A DNA stretch of 32,208 nt from Stentor coeruleus (Eukaryota > Ciliophora > Heterotrichea > Heterotrichida > Stentoridae), in NCBI GenBank assembly GCA_001970955.1, contig MPUH01000843.1:1-32208 (forward strand). The letters run 5' to 3'. A program made the position numbers and the translations under genes. Of this stretch, positions 16,303 through 25,545 are shown one piece after another (within the stretch, counting starts at the first letter, position 1; each line of letters starts with the position of its first letter). The notes beneath the pieces were generated by a model. It worked only from the letters and a program-made list of their open reading frames with translations, was not told the DNA's origin and searched no databases.

Positions 16303-19242
16303 CTAATTAGTAAATTGTTTCACTATTTCCTGTTCTTCCTCACTTAATTGAGCATTTTGTAAATATCCAGCGCATTTCGTCAAACATGTTTTAATATAAG
16401 TATTCATGTCAAGAGTTTCGAAAAAACTTTCGTAATAATCATCGCCGCATTCTTCAAAATTGTCATCATTTTCCATCATCTTAAGTTTTTCCATCATATT
16501 CATTCCTTCACCTCCAATCATTTTTGGTTCTTCAACTGGATTTTTCTGATAAAACCTTTTGATCAGCATAAGCATAACTTTACAAAGCAAAGGCATCGTA
16601 TAGCTATATTCAGGTATTTCATGGGATATTGAAATAAGAGAAGATAGTCCTAATATGCTTTGTATAACAGGAATTTCTTCTTTAATCATTAAGTAATTTT
16701 CACATATAAACGCAAAAATATTCTCAACACAAGCAAGATTTTTAAGATACGCTATAGTGTATTGTGGAGCTCTCCAAAGTGCAATAAACACTATTTGTAC
16801 AAAAAGCAACTTAATTTTTTTGCTTTCATTCGCTGTGTAGACAGGGTAAGAATTTACTAACACCTGAGTTATAGTATAAGGATCCAATTGAACATTTTCA
16901 AGTATAGCCATAAAAATCTTACACCCTATAGCAGTTTCTAAATATCCTTCCCTAGCAAAAACTAAACCTATTTCCAAAAACAAATTAATATTTTCCTTAG
17001 CTTGTACTCTATATTTCTGTATGAAATTAGCAAAAGTTGGGAAAAGTTCTTCAACAGTATCCCTAGCTACATCTTTAATCCTTGAATTTTCAATAACATA
17101 ATTCTTAAGTATACTTGCATATTTAAACAAATGTGTAAGGGAATTATTAGGACAATAATACAATAATGATGTTAAAAGGGTCAAAGTACATTCAAAATAT
17201 TCGTTATGATCTAAGGTAAAAACATAGTCAAATATTTTTTGGATAGCGATACTTATATGATAAAGATCTTCTGGACGATCATCTAATGTGTCTATAAGTT
17301 TACTTAAGGTATTTAAAGTTGATATTGCTGCCATAATACTATCTTCATTGTTTTCTTTGTTGACAATAGAAAGAAATGCGTTTATTAAATGAGTGCAAAA
17401 ATCAATTGCGAATGGGGCGATTTCAGGGGCGAAGTTACTGACGATGTCTTCGAGGGCTTCGACTAGATCTTCGAAATCGATTTGTGTCATTAATTCAAGG
17501 TAAAGACGTAAAACGTTTTGGATTTCTGGACCGATTTTCTCTTTAGCAATGTCCCAGGTTAGAAGTTTTGGTAAAGCAGTAGCAGCTTCTATTCTTACAG
17601 GTAATTCGCTATCTACAATAAGTTTGCATACAAGTTGTAAAACCTGCTCCTTATGTTCAGGTACCTTAAAATTTATATCAGTAAATTGAGAATATACCCA
17701 ACAAGCTCTACTTCTAAGAAAACCAATACTATTAGAAAACTCACAAAGGACATTGTTATAAAGAATAGTCTCAATATAAGGTATAAAAGATTTTTCTGTT
17801 TTAATCACTTTATTCAAAGACCCAAAAGCAAAAATTAGCGCTTCTTTTTCGGCAAGGCTTAAAGACTTACTCAAACCTTCTTGTATTAAACTCATAAAAT
17901 ACTTCAAACATGAATGCTCACACATAGTTTTTAATAAATCCACAGCTGAGCTTTTAGATGAAAAATAAGCCCTTCCAATATCACTTTCACGTCTTATATA
18001 CTCAATAGGGTTATTCAGCCATAATTCTTCATCACTTGGCTTCCTAAGCATTAATGGTAGAATTACACAGACAATAACTTCTGTACTAAATTTCTCAATA
18101 GCTTGTTTTGTACTTTCTAATTTAAATGCTTGAGTTAAGAATTTAATCAAATAATTTGCCACCCCATTTGGTAAATAAACTTGTCTGATTTTTAATAATA
18201 AAGTTAAAGCTAGTTCTGTTAAAGGTACCGCCCAAGTGTTTTGGAAATACTCGCCTATAGACTTATGATGATCTTTTAAATATGCTAAATTGAAATACCT
18301 GTTAAAAAATCTATGAATAATTTGAGCACTCCATTTTTTACACTGCCACTTAGGGTGTTCATCTCTTGTTATCTGCTCATCTTNTTCGCCTATAGACTTA
18401 TGATGATCTTTTAAATATGCTAAATTGAAATACCTGTTAAAAAATCTATGAATGATTTGAGCACTCCATTTTTTACACTGCCACTTAGGGTGTTCATCTC
18501 TTGTTATCTGCTCATCTTCAGAAGTTATTTGGTTTTCTAGTTCATCCATAGGCATTTCAAGAACTTGTTTACATTTTTCAAGCCAACTTCGAAGAGCTGG
18601 AATATTAGCTTGGTCTTCAGGAAGATCAATATAAAAACAAGTCCAATATATTTGTAAGACTAAAGATATATAACGATATTTTGCTGGGTTTTCTGTTGTT
18701 AATAAACCTTGAAGAAGGTTGCCTAACTGTACAAAAAACCGAGAGACTATAATTTTCATATTATTTCTTTTCTCATTAAGCACTTGTTCATAAACTTTTG
18801 CGATTTGGTTTATCATAGACAAAGCTGCATATACTTGATCAGCATTGTTTGAAACTAGAAACCCATCGATTTGATTAAGGATTTCATCCCATGGAAAATC
18901 AATTTTCGCTATATTGAATGCTATTTCCTCATATTGAACTCTGATTTTGTCAGGAATAGAAAACAGTAAACAATTTATAATGTTGGACCTTAAGAATAAT
19001 TTATCTTCTTCTAAGATTTTATAATCCCTTCTTGTGTTCTTCCATACCTTGACTAGATTTTTCAAATAAATCACAGCGATTTGTCTGATTTCTATAGGAG
19101 ATTCTGATAATGATATAGACATACATGATTGGATTACGTCTTTTTCGCTTCTGATTGACTCTAAGAATACACTTGCTTCTCTTAGTCTTTCAGTGTCAGC
19201 AACAAGACTAGCCCCAAAAGCTCTAAGCAGATTACTTTCCAT
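16303..19242 (-). CDS. importin-7/8 family nuclear transport receptor
   Basis: A karyopherin-beta made of HEAT-type helix pairs throughout, which carries cargo such as ribosomal proteins into the nucleus under Ran control. The N-terminal region (about 20-100) has the importin-beta N-terminal pattern, with the family-like block PIEIRQIAVIYLKNLVKVW. An acidic loop before the C-terminus (NDDNFEECGDDYYESFFETL) resembles the acidic tail region of importin-7/8. As drawn the frame is 979 residues, but 45 codons come from an N-joined duplication at 18251-18518. Collapsing it gives 934 residues in the same frame, slightly shorter than the usual 1,000-1,050. The stop is TAG. Its 5' flank is C-poor on the plus strand like those of other minus-strand genes. 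Confidence 0.9.
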   Translation of the reverse strand: MESNLLRAFGASLVADTERLREASVFLESIRSEKDVIQSCMSISLSESPIEIRQIAVIYLKNLVKVWKNTRRDYKILEEDKLFLRSNIINCLLFSIPDKIRVQYEEIAFNIAKIDFPWDEILNQIDGFLVSNNADQVYAALSMINQIAKVYEQVLNEKRNNMKIIVSRFFVQLGNLLQGLLTTENPAKYRYISLVLQIYWTCFYIDLPEDQANIPALRSWLEKCKQVLEMPMDELENQITSEDEQITRDEHPKWQCKKWSAQIIHRFFNRYFNLAYLKDHHKSIGEXDEQITRDEHPKWQCKKWSAQIIHRFFNRYFNLAYLKDHHKSIGEYFQNTWAVPLTELALTLLLKIRQVYLPNGVANYLIKFLTQAFKLESTKQAIEKFSTEVIVCVILPLMLRKPSDEELWLNNPIEYIRRESDIGRAYFSSKSSAVDLLKTMCEHSCLKYFMSLIQEGLSKSLSLAEKEALIFAFGSLNKVIKTEKSFIPYIETILYNNVLCEFSNSIGFLRSRACWVYSQFTDINFKVPEHKEQVLQLVCKLIVDSELPVRIEAATALPKLLTWDIAKEKIGPEIQNVLRLYLELMTQIDFEDLVEALEDIVSNFAPEIAPFAIDFCTHLINAFLSIVNKENNEDSIMAAISTLNTLSKLIDTLDDRPEDLYHISIAIQKIFDYVFTLDHNEYFECTLTLLTSLLYYCPNNSLTHLFKYASILKNYVIENSRIKDVARDTVEELFPTFANFIQKYRVQAKENINLFLEIGLVFAREGYLETAIGCKIFMAILENVQLDPYTITQVLVNSYPVYTANESKKIKLLFVQIVFIALWRAPQYTIAYLKNLACVENIFAFICENYLMIKEEIPVIQSILGLSSLISISHEIPEYSYTMPLLCKVMLMLIKRFYQKNPVEEPKMIGGEGMNMMEKLKMMENDDNFEECGDDYYESFFETLDMNTYIKTCLTKCAGYLQNAQLSEEEQEIVKQFTN
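18251..18518. repeat. N-joined 133-nt duplication inside the importin gene (probable assembly artefact)
   Basis: Bases 18251-18383 and 18386-18518 are identical except for one A/G difference, which is silent (Ile ATT/ATC), and flank the N at 18384. The period is 135 nt, so the frame survives and a false 45-residue repeat is added to the protein. HEAT proteins do not normally carry a near-perfect internal repeat. Confidence 0.9.
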
Positions 19243-19602
19243 TATCTAATAATTATAAGGTCAAGAATGAAGATAAAGCTTTTGATATGTTTTTTTGGAT
19301 AAATAGGAAAATGAAGGATTGTAGATAAGAAGATGGGGAAATTCACGTGAAAAATTATGAGGATTTGTTGTAGAAGATATGAGGAAATTGGAAAATATCA
19401 TAGAGGAAATTAAGTTAGGTATGATTTTTATATAAAAAAGGGTGTGTTTATGTTAGAAGGAAAATATACAAGATTTTTAGAAAATGATTATAGGATTAGG
19501 GTTTTATAATCGATTTATAATAATAAATTTTATTTTATATCATATAAAACTATTAAATAACCTAAAATTGATATTTGTATTAATAACTTTTACTTATTAT
19601 TT
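19243..19602. other. intergenic spacer between importin and copine genes
   Basis: No gene seen. The half next to the importin start is A/G/T-rich and C-poor on the plus strand. It contains a 10-bp palindrome TTCACGTGAA at 19342-19351, about 100 bp upstream of the importin ATG. Confidence 0.6.
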
Positions 19603-21081
19603 TTACGTATATTGTCTTGGGTCATACCAAAAAGTCTTAACGAAATCTTCAACATCATTAGGAACTTGCTTCATCATATTTTTGACCAAGTTTTCATAGT
19701 CTCCTGAAAAATCTCCAAATTTTGAAAAATGCACCATGTTCCTTTTAATACGTCTTCCTTGATGATCTCTGTGCATAAATTCACATTTTGTTAGGTTTTC
19801 GATATCATTAAAATTGCCACCACCCATGCCAATGATAAAAACACTCATAGGCAAAGAGCAAGCACTGTTTAAAATATCAACTACTTGATTATAATCACTT
19901 ATTTTGCCATTAGTCATAATAATAACAATATTATAAGTCCATCTTGGAGGAGAAACTTCTGACATTTCCATGATTTTTTCAAGAATTGAACTTAAATATG
20001 ATTCTTTAGTTGATTTTATCAAATTAAAAGTGTTGTTGTATGAGTCTAAAATTCGGTCTATTATTACAGCAGGGTTTTCAGGACTACCTGACATAGTAAA
20101 ACATCTTTTTAAAGCAGTAGATTCATTTTTTGAAGTAGCTCCAAAGCCAAAAGCTAATACTTTCTTATCATAATCATAATTCTCAATTATTTTCCCAATT
20201 CCATAAATCCCTTGTTCATAGTAAGATTTAACCCCAGTTCTAGAATGCAAGTTTGCATTCGACTCAGAAAAATCCACAGCAAAAGTGAAATTAAGTTCTA
20301 TCCCTGAATGTATATACTGCAAAAAAGGTAGAATTTCAAATATTTCAAATTTTATCCTTCCACTATTTTCATTCTTCAATCTTTTCTTTTCGCTTTTGAA
20401 AACGCAAAATTCAAACCCTTGAGTAAAAATATCATGAACCGTGATAATATTTTCTCCTATAAAATCATAAGTATTAGGCCAATCCCAATCATAACATTCA
20501 AACTTCAGCATCAAAGAACTATTTTCTATATTAATTTCAGGATCTAATAACATAAAAGGGTCCCAAGCAGGGTCAAGAGTTTTTTTGATAATCTCGCTTT
20601 TATATATTTTAACCCAATTTCCATCTGGACTCCTCTTTTTAATCTTAAAATAAGGATCACTAAGCCCAAAAGCATCCATTCGATCAAGTTCTATCCCAGA
20701 AACTTTAAACAAAGTTTTAATAGGAGGAAATTTCACAACTTCAGCTCTTATAGTAAACCATGATTGTTTGCTTATTTGATAATCAACTTCTTTTCTTAAA
20801 ACTGCTTGACATAACGTAACGTTAACTTCTCCAACAAGTGTATTTCTTTCTGAAACATTATAAACGCGAAATATCATTTTTTGTATTGAACTAAAACGAA
20901 AGTCTATAAGCATTGGTGTTGACCAATCAGGATTTGTTGTTTTTTCAATAGTCTCTGATTTAAAATACTCTGATTTTGAGTTCCCTGAGTAAGCTGCACA
21001 GTATGTACTAATTGGGGTTATGCTGATTGTTCGAGCACTTAAGAAGAGGTTGATTTGGGTTATGTCTTCTGATTCAACCAT
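19603..21081 (-). CDS. copine (two C2 domains plus VWA-like copine domain)
   Basis: A complete 492-residue copine, a calcium-dependent phospholipid-binding protein recruited to membranes. C2A spans about 1-120. C2B spans about 122-255 and keeps the calcium-loop acids in MDAFGLSDPYF (135-145) and CYDWDWPNTYD (196-206). The VWA-like copine domain runs from about 262 to 480: MIDAS motif DFSES (270-274), GFGFGA-like turn AFGFGA, and a typical IIGMGGGNF segment. The C-terminus ends in VPNDVEDFVKTFWYDP, where copines have their membrane-proximal tail. C2A has lost the acids of loop 1 and loop 3 (see findings). Start is the first ATG, stop TAA. The gene is divergent from the ELMO gene across 693 bp. 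Confidence 0.93.
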   Translation of the reverse strand: MVESEDITQINLFLSARTISITPISTYCAAYSGNSKSEYFKSETIEKTTNPDWSTPMLIDFRFSSIQKMIFRVYNVSERNTLVGEVNVTLCQAVLRKEVDYQISKQSWFTIRAEVVKFPPIKTLFKVSGIELDRMDAFGLSDPYFKIKKRSPDGNWVKIYKSEIIKKTLDPAWDPFMLLDPEINIENSSLMLKFECYDWDWPNTYDFIGENIITVHDIFTQGFEFCVFKSEKKRLKNENSGRIKFEIFEILPFLQYIHSGIELNFTFAVDFSESNANLHSRTGVKSYYEQGIYGIGKIIENYDYDKKVLAFGFGATSKNESTALKRCFTMSGSPENPAVIIDRILDSYNNTFNLIKSTKESYLSSILEKIMEMSEVSPPRWTYNIVIIMTNGKISDYNQVVDILNSACSLPMSVFIIGMGGGNFNDIENLTKCEFMHRDHQGRRIKRNMVHFSKFGDFSGDYENLVKNMMKQVPNDVEDFVKTFWYDPRQYT

Positions 21082-21774
21082 TTATTGCAGAGAAAATATG
21101 AGGTTTTTGGGGTGGATCAGAATTTATTTTAAAGATTTTGCTGGGAAAAAAAGGGTTTTTTGGTGGTGATGATGGAGTTGATGATTGGTGGAAATATAAA
21201 TTTTGATGTGAAATGAGTGGAATTTTGGTAGAAAAGGATATTTGGGATTCATGATATTTTGAGGAAGGGTTGAGATTTAGGAATTTAGAAGTAGAAAAAA
21301 GTGATATTGGAGATAAGGTGTTGATAGGGAGAGTTTTTTTAGTTTGTGTGGAATGAGAACTTGAGATTTTGATAGAGTAGGTTTTTGCTAGTTATGATTA
21401 AGTTATTGTTTATTTAAGATGTTATATATATTCATATTATATAAAGCAAATTAAATAGCTGAAGTTTTGTTTTTTCCAACCTTAGCCTATTTTATATTAA
21501 AAATGCATTTATTTAATTATATATTTGCTCACTCTATTATAACAATCATATATTTCACAGCATCTATTCATACATAAAAATTTAACACCCATGACCAAAT
21601 ACATTTTCAAAAAAATTTCTAAACCTAAATATAAAATTCAATATTTTCATTTACTAAAAATCCTCTCATCAAATCACTTTAAATCTCCCTATAACTACTA
21701 TTTTATTTAAAAAAATCCTCCTAAAAACACTACAAGTTTTAATTATCAATCATATAATTACTATAAATATTCAT
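21082..21774. promoter_or_regulatory. divergent intergenic promoter region (copine / ELMO gene)
   Basis: This spacer must hold the 5' flanks of both genes. Base use switches near 21400-21450: the copine side is G/T/A-rich and almost without C on the plus strand, the ELMO side is A/C/T-rich and almost without G. So each coding strand is G-poor in its own leader. No specific promoter motif recognised. Confidence 0.55.
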
Positions 21775-24079
21775 ATGAGTAGTAAAAGTAACTCTGGTGC
21801 AATTGATATTCATGATTTAGATTCTGTAAGTTCAAGTTCAAGATCCAGTAGCTCCTCCAGCATCGAAATTATCCACCAAGGTAAACCCCCAGGGCCTTCA
21901 GCTATGAATTTTGGAAGTAATTTCAAACTACCCCAAGTAAACTCAAATAATCCCCCAATTATAGGGGTTTTTGATACTAACAAAAGTTCAGCAGGTAGAG
22001 TTACTGGAGAATTCGCAACAAACAATTCAATAGCTCCTTTCGAACATGCTGAGAGCTTTTCAAGCATTGACAGTAAACCTTCTATCAAAATGCGGCCTGA
22101 TTCAAATTTTGCTTTCTCGATACCAAACAAACAGCAAAATGTCCCAAAAAACTTAGCAAAAATCCCATCGATGAAATATAAAAACGGCAACAAATCATCA
22201 TCGTCATCATCATCATCTTCTGGGTCTTTATCTGAAAGTAGTGAGAAAGAAAGCAATAAAGCCCCAAAACCTCCAAAATCTCCTGTAGGTAAACCTAATA
22301 AAACATCAATACCCGCTTTACCTTTAGGACCATTACAAGCTCCTATACCAAAACTAGATCTTAATGCAAAGCATGTAGATAATAAAATTGAAACACCAAA
22401 AAAACCATCTGGAATCCTTCCTGCTGCTTTAGATTCAAGTCCAAAAGGCTCAGTAACTTTTGGAAGAAATCAAAATAGTCTTTCTCCAGCACCATCATTA
22501 GGAATAGGAATACCAGAAAACCTTGAAATTAAATCTAAAAACTCTTATAATGTCCCACCTCTAGCTTTACCTAAAACTAGTAACCCTGATCCAAAATACT
22601 CTAAAGGACCAAAGATAATAGAAAATGATCCACAAAATCATATAAAAGTTCAAGGTCCTGGGGAAATCAAAGGGAAAATTGATATAAACAGTGATGAAGC
22701 AAGTGTTTTGGATCAATCAGGTTTTGCTTCTGAATCTAGAGATGAGTTTAGTGAGGATTTGTTTAATATTGAGGCAAAAGTTCATAGTCCTAAAATACAA
22801 GGGCATGAAAAAAAACATGAAGAGCATGGATCAAAAANAAAAGGACCAAAGATAATAGAAAATGATCCACAAAATCATATAAAAGTTCAAGGTCCTGGAG
22901 AAATCAAAGGGAAAATTGATATAAACAGTGATGAAGCAAGTGTTTTGGATCAATCAGGTTTTGCTTCTGAATCTAAAGATGAGTTTAGTGAGGATTTGTT
23001 TAATATTGAAGCAAAAGTTCATAGTCCTAAAATACAAGGGCATGAAAAAAAACATGAAGAGCATGGATCAAAAATAAATCATGGGAAAGAAGAAAAAAAG
23101 CATGAAGTTTTAGCTGTGAATGTAAATGTTGAANATAAATCATGGGAAAGAAGAAAAAAAGCATGAAGTTTTAGCTGTGAATGTAAATGTTGAAGGTAAT
23201 CATAAGCATCCTATAACTGATGAAGGTAAAGAAATAGTTGATCATAATGAAATTGGAGTTAGATTTCATTTACCAAACAGTAGAGAAATTGGTAGACATC
23301 ATACTGGAGATTCAGCAAGTGATAGACAGCCTCATGATATCAACATGAATCTTGAAGAAAGCTGTAATCATCCTTTTATGTTCAGTTCTAGGATGTTAAG
23401 CTTTGGACAATTAGCAGCAGATCTTAGTCTAACCCCTCGTATAACGAGAAACTTATGGGTTTCGAATTCTTGTATGAAATTCTGCAGTTGTTTTTTCAAA
23501 GGTACTGAACTTACTGATTCCCAAGAACAAAATGCATTTCGTATCATCAGCCTTGGGACATCTAAATTCAGTAATGAAAACGAATTTCATAGGAATATTC
23601 TTATGAGCTACTATGTTAGATACTACAACAAAACAGTCTTTGAAGATACTCCGATTATGTGGAAAACTCTTGGATTTTCTACTACAGAAAAAGAAAACAA
23701 TGAGCTTTTTAACCATTATATGCTTTTAACAGCAATGCATTTGGTATTTATGTATGAAAACTGTGTATCAATATCACGAAACCTTGTTTTAAAAGCTAAT
23801 TCTCAACCAAGTTTCCCTTTTATATCAATACTTTTGAATTTAATGAAAAACTCCGTTCATTTGCTTAGAAGTAGAAAATTCAATGAACTTTTCGCTGAGA
23901 ATTCTAATGATAATTTTGTATTCCAAGTGTTTTTTGAATACCAATCTGGAGTTGTTGCCCAGTGGAACGAGCTGCACAATGACTTAAAAAATATCGAAGA
24001 GGCTAATAAAAGAACCATTGCTGCGGCGAATAGGAATCCTCAGCTTATGAGGGTTATTTATCAAAATGCTAAAAACTAG
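21775..24079 (+). CDS. ELMO-domain protein with long disordered Ser/Pro/Lys-rich N-terminus
   Basis: The frame is interrupted by two N-joined duplications (period 237 nt at 22603-23074, period 61 nt at 23074-23194). Collapsing both leaves 2,007 nt, one open frame of 668 residues from ATG at 21775 to TAG at 24077-24079. The 61-nt period causes an apparent frameshift, so uncorrected sequence shows two overlapping frames. The first half is low complexity: serine runs (SSSRSSSSSS; (TCA)n near 22194-22223), many Pro and Lys, and a His/Lys/Glu stretch. The last 200 residues resemble the ELMO/CED-12 domain: a His-rooted helix, MWKTLGF (family W..IGFQ), a following DFR-like position that has diverged, and SFPFISILLNLM (family FPFAxxxINI). 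ELMO domains act with DOCK proteins or as Arf-family GAPs; which applies is unknown. Triosephosphate isomerase starts 32 bp after the stop. Confidence 0.78.
22194..22223 (+). repeat. in-frame TCA/TCG/TCT serine-codon run
   Basis: About ten consecutive serine codons, mostly TCA, within the disordered part of the ELMO protein. On the opposite strand it produces a spurious poly-Asp frame. Such runs vary in length between alleles. Confidence 0.8.
22603..23074. repeat. N-joined 235-nt duplication in the ELMO gene (probable assembly artefact)
   Basis: Bases 22603-22837 and 22840-23074 match except for three A/G differences; the N is at 22838. The period of 237 nt keeps the frame. One difference changes Arg to Lys in the otherwise identical copies. 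Confidence 0.9.
23074..23194. repeat. N-joined 60-nt duplication in the ELMO gene, breaks the frame
   Basis: Bases 23074-23133 and 23135-23194 are identical and flank the N at 23134. The 61-nt period shifts the frame, so the second copy creates a false stop at about 23164 and a false separate downstream gene. Confidence 0.9.
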
Positions 24080-24111
24080 ATCATTCATATTTTAAAAGCT
24101 AATAATCAAAT

Positions 24112-24876
24112 ATGAAGTCTGCACGTAAATTCTTCGTTGGTGGGAACTGGAAAAGCAATGGAACGATTTCATCCGTAAAGGATTTAGTCTTCAAAGTCTT
24201 AAACCCAGCCCCAATAAACTTTTCAAAAGTAGATGTTGTTGTTGCTCCAATGGCAATTCACATCCCATTAGTGCAGTCAATCCTCCGTCCTGAAATCCAA
24301 ATTGCAGCACAAAACGCTAGTATTACAGGTCAAGGTGCTTATACAGGTGAAATATCCCCAGAGCATTTTAAAGATCAAGCTGTACCTTGGATTATTCTAG
24401 GGCATTCAGAGAGGAGAAATTTCTATGGTGAAACTGACCAAATAGTAGCAGGGAAAATTAAACGTACACTTGGTGCAGGGATTCAAGTTATTGCTTGTAT
24501 TGGAGAAAATCTTAAAGAAAGAGAGTCTGGAGTAACAACAGAAGTTATAACAAGACAACTTAGTGCTATTAAAAATTCAATTTCTGATTGGAGAAATGTT
24601 GTCATTGCTTATGAACCTGTTTGGGCTATTGGTACTGGAGTATCAGCTAATCCTAATCAAGCTCAAGAGGTTCATGCTGAGATTAGAAAATGGCTTCATG
24701 CTAATGCTGGAGATGTTGCTGCAAAGACTACTAGGGTTATTTATGGAGGATCAGTTACTGATGCAAATTCTAATGAACTTATTGGCCAACCTGATATTGA
24801 TGGCTTTTTAGTTGGAGGTGCTTCATTGAAACCAGGATTTATTAGCATTGTTGAAAGCTGTGCTAAGAGGACTTAA
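24112..24876 (+). CDS. TPI: triosephosphate isomerase
   Basis: A full-length 254-residue TIM barrel enzyme that interconverts dihydroxyacetone phosphate and glyceraldehyde 3-phosphate in glycolysis. All active-site parts are present: Asn12 and Lys14 in GGNWKSN, His98 in ILGHSERR, Glu168 in AYEPVWAIGTG with the mobile loop 6, the phosphate-binding YGGSV (211-215), and GGASL near the C-terminus. No targeting peptide is visible, so it is probably cytosolic. The start ATG is 32 bp downstream of the ELMO gene's stop on the same strand, leaving very little room for a terminator and promoter. Stop is TAA. Confidence 0.98.
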   Translation: MKSARKFFVGGNWKSNGTISSVKDLVFKVLNPAPINFSKVDVVVAPMAIHIPLVQSILRPEIQIAAQNASITGQGAYTGEISPEHFKDQAVPWIILGHSERRNFYGETDQIVAGKIKRTLGAGIQVIACIGENLKERESGVTTEVITRQLSAIKNSISDWRNVVIAYEPVWAIGTGVSANPNQAQEVHAEIRKWLHANAGDVAAKTTRVIYGGSVTDANSNELIGQPDIDGFLVGGASLKPGFISIVESCAKRT

Positions 24877-25089
24877 TTTTATTAGAAGTTTAGGATTATA
24901 GGATATTAGATAGAGTGGATTTTTATGATTATGGGCATTGGGTTTTATAAATGGATTTGGATGATGATTTGGTTTAATTTTGGGGAAAATTAGATTTTTA
25001 TGGCAAAATTTTGATGTTTGGGAAAATCATTGAAAATTAGGTTTGATTTAGGCTTTTAATTCATATATATTTTTTTATTTTTATCTATT
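24877..25089. other. 3' flank of the triosephosphate isomerase gene
   Basis: A non-coding stretch rich in G, T and A and nearly free of C on the plus strand. This is the same bias (C-poor on the coding strand) seen downstream of other genes in the window. Confidence 0.5.
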
Positions 25090-25545
25090 TGCTTTTGGGT
25101 TTTAGTTTTGAAGTTTGGGCTAAATTAAGATTAAATTGTTCTTGTGCGAATTCGTTGGCAATTCGGTTCGATCGATTTAAATAATCAGCTTGCTTAGTAT
25201 TTGATCTTCTTTAGTAATCCAGTTCTTCTCACTGTCGTACAGATTCTTTGTGTAATGATTTATACGATGCTATATTCTTATTTATATAATCTTTATGTAT
25301 TGATGCAATATCATTTGTGTTTATGTTATGTTATAATTTACTCTTATGTTTTCTAATTCTCATTGATATATTTGATTATAATCTTCTAATTCTTTATTAT
25401 ATTACCCAATCAATTCTCTTGTATCTCTGTTATGATGTATCTCACATTTTCTAAATTTTGTGAATTTCGAGACACTCCTTCTTGTATTTTTATTGCTGTT
25501 TTATTATTCATTTCTTCTGTAATTTTTCTGATCTAAGTCTAGAAA
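25090..25545 (-). pseudogene. possible decayed gene, unidentified helical protein
   Basis: Minus-strand segments look coding but are broken. Near 25420-25530 one frame reads MNNKTAIKIQEGVSRNS and continues to a TGA. A second frame at about 25330-25425 includes YNKELEDYNQIYQ and ELENIRVNYNI split by a TGA. A third frame at about 25090-25310 includes IASYKSLHKESVRQ, then NTKQADYLNRSNRIANEFAQ, and ends with SKLKPKSK and TAG, with a TGA and a TAA inside. The residues are Glu, Gln, Asn and Lys rich, suggesting a helical or coiled-coil protein. I do not recognise the family. No 15-nt GT-AG intron resolves the breaks. Chance open segments in AT-rich DNA cannot be excluded. Confidence 0.4.

Noticed and set aside
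21810..22256. A 148-residue minus-strand frame with a poly-Asp run
   Set aside because: It is antisense to the serine-rich part of the ELMO gene; the Asp run is only the complement of TCA serine codons.
23126..24079. A separate gene starting inside the second N-joined duplication
   Set aside because: Collapsing the duplication fuses it with the upstream frame into one 668-residue protein.
25155..25180. GGTTCGATC, resembling a tRNA T-loop
   Set aside because: No matching T-stem, acceptor stem or anticodon arm was found around it on either strand.
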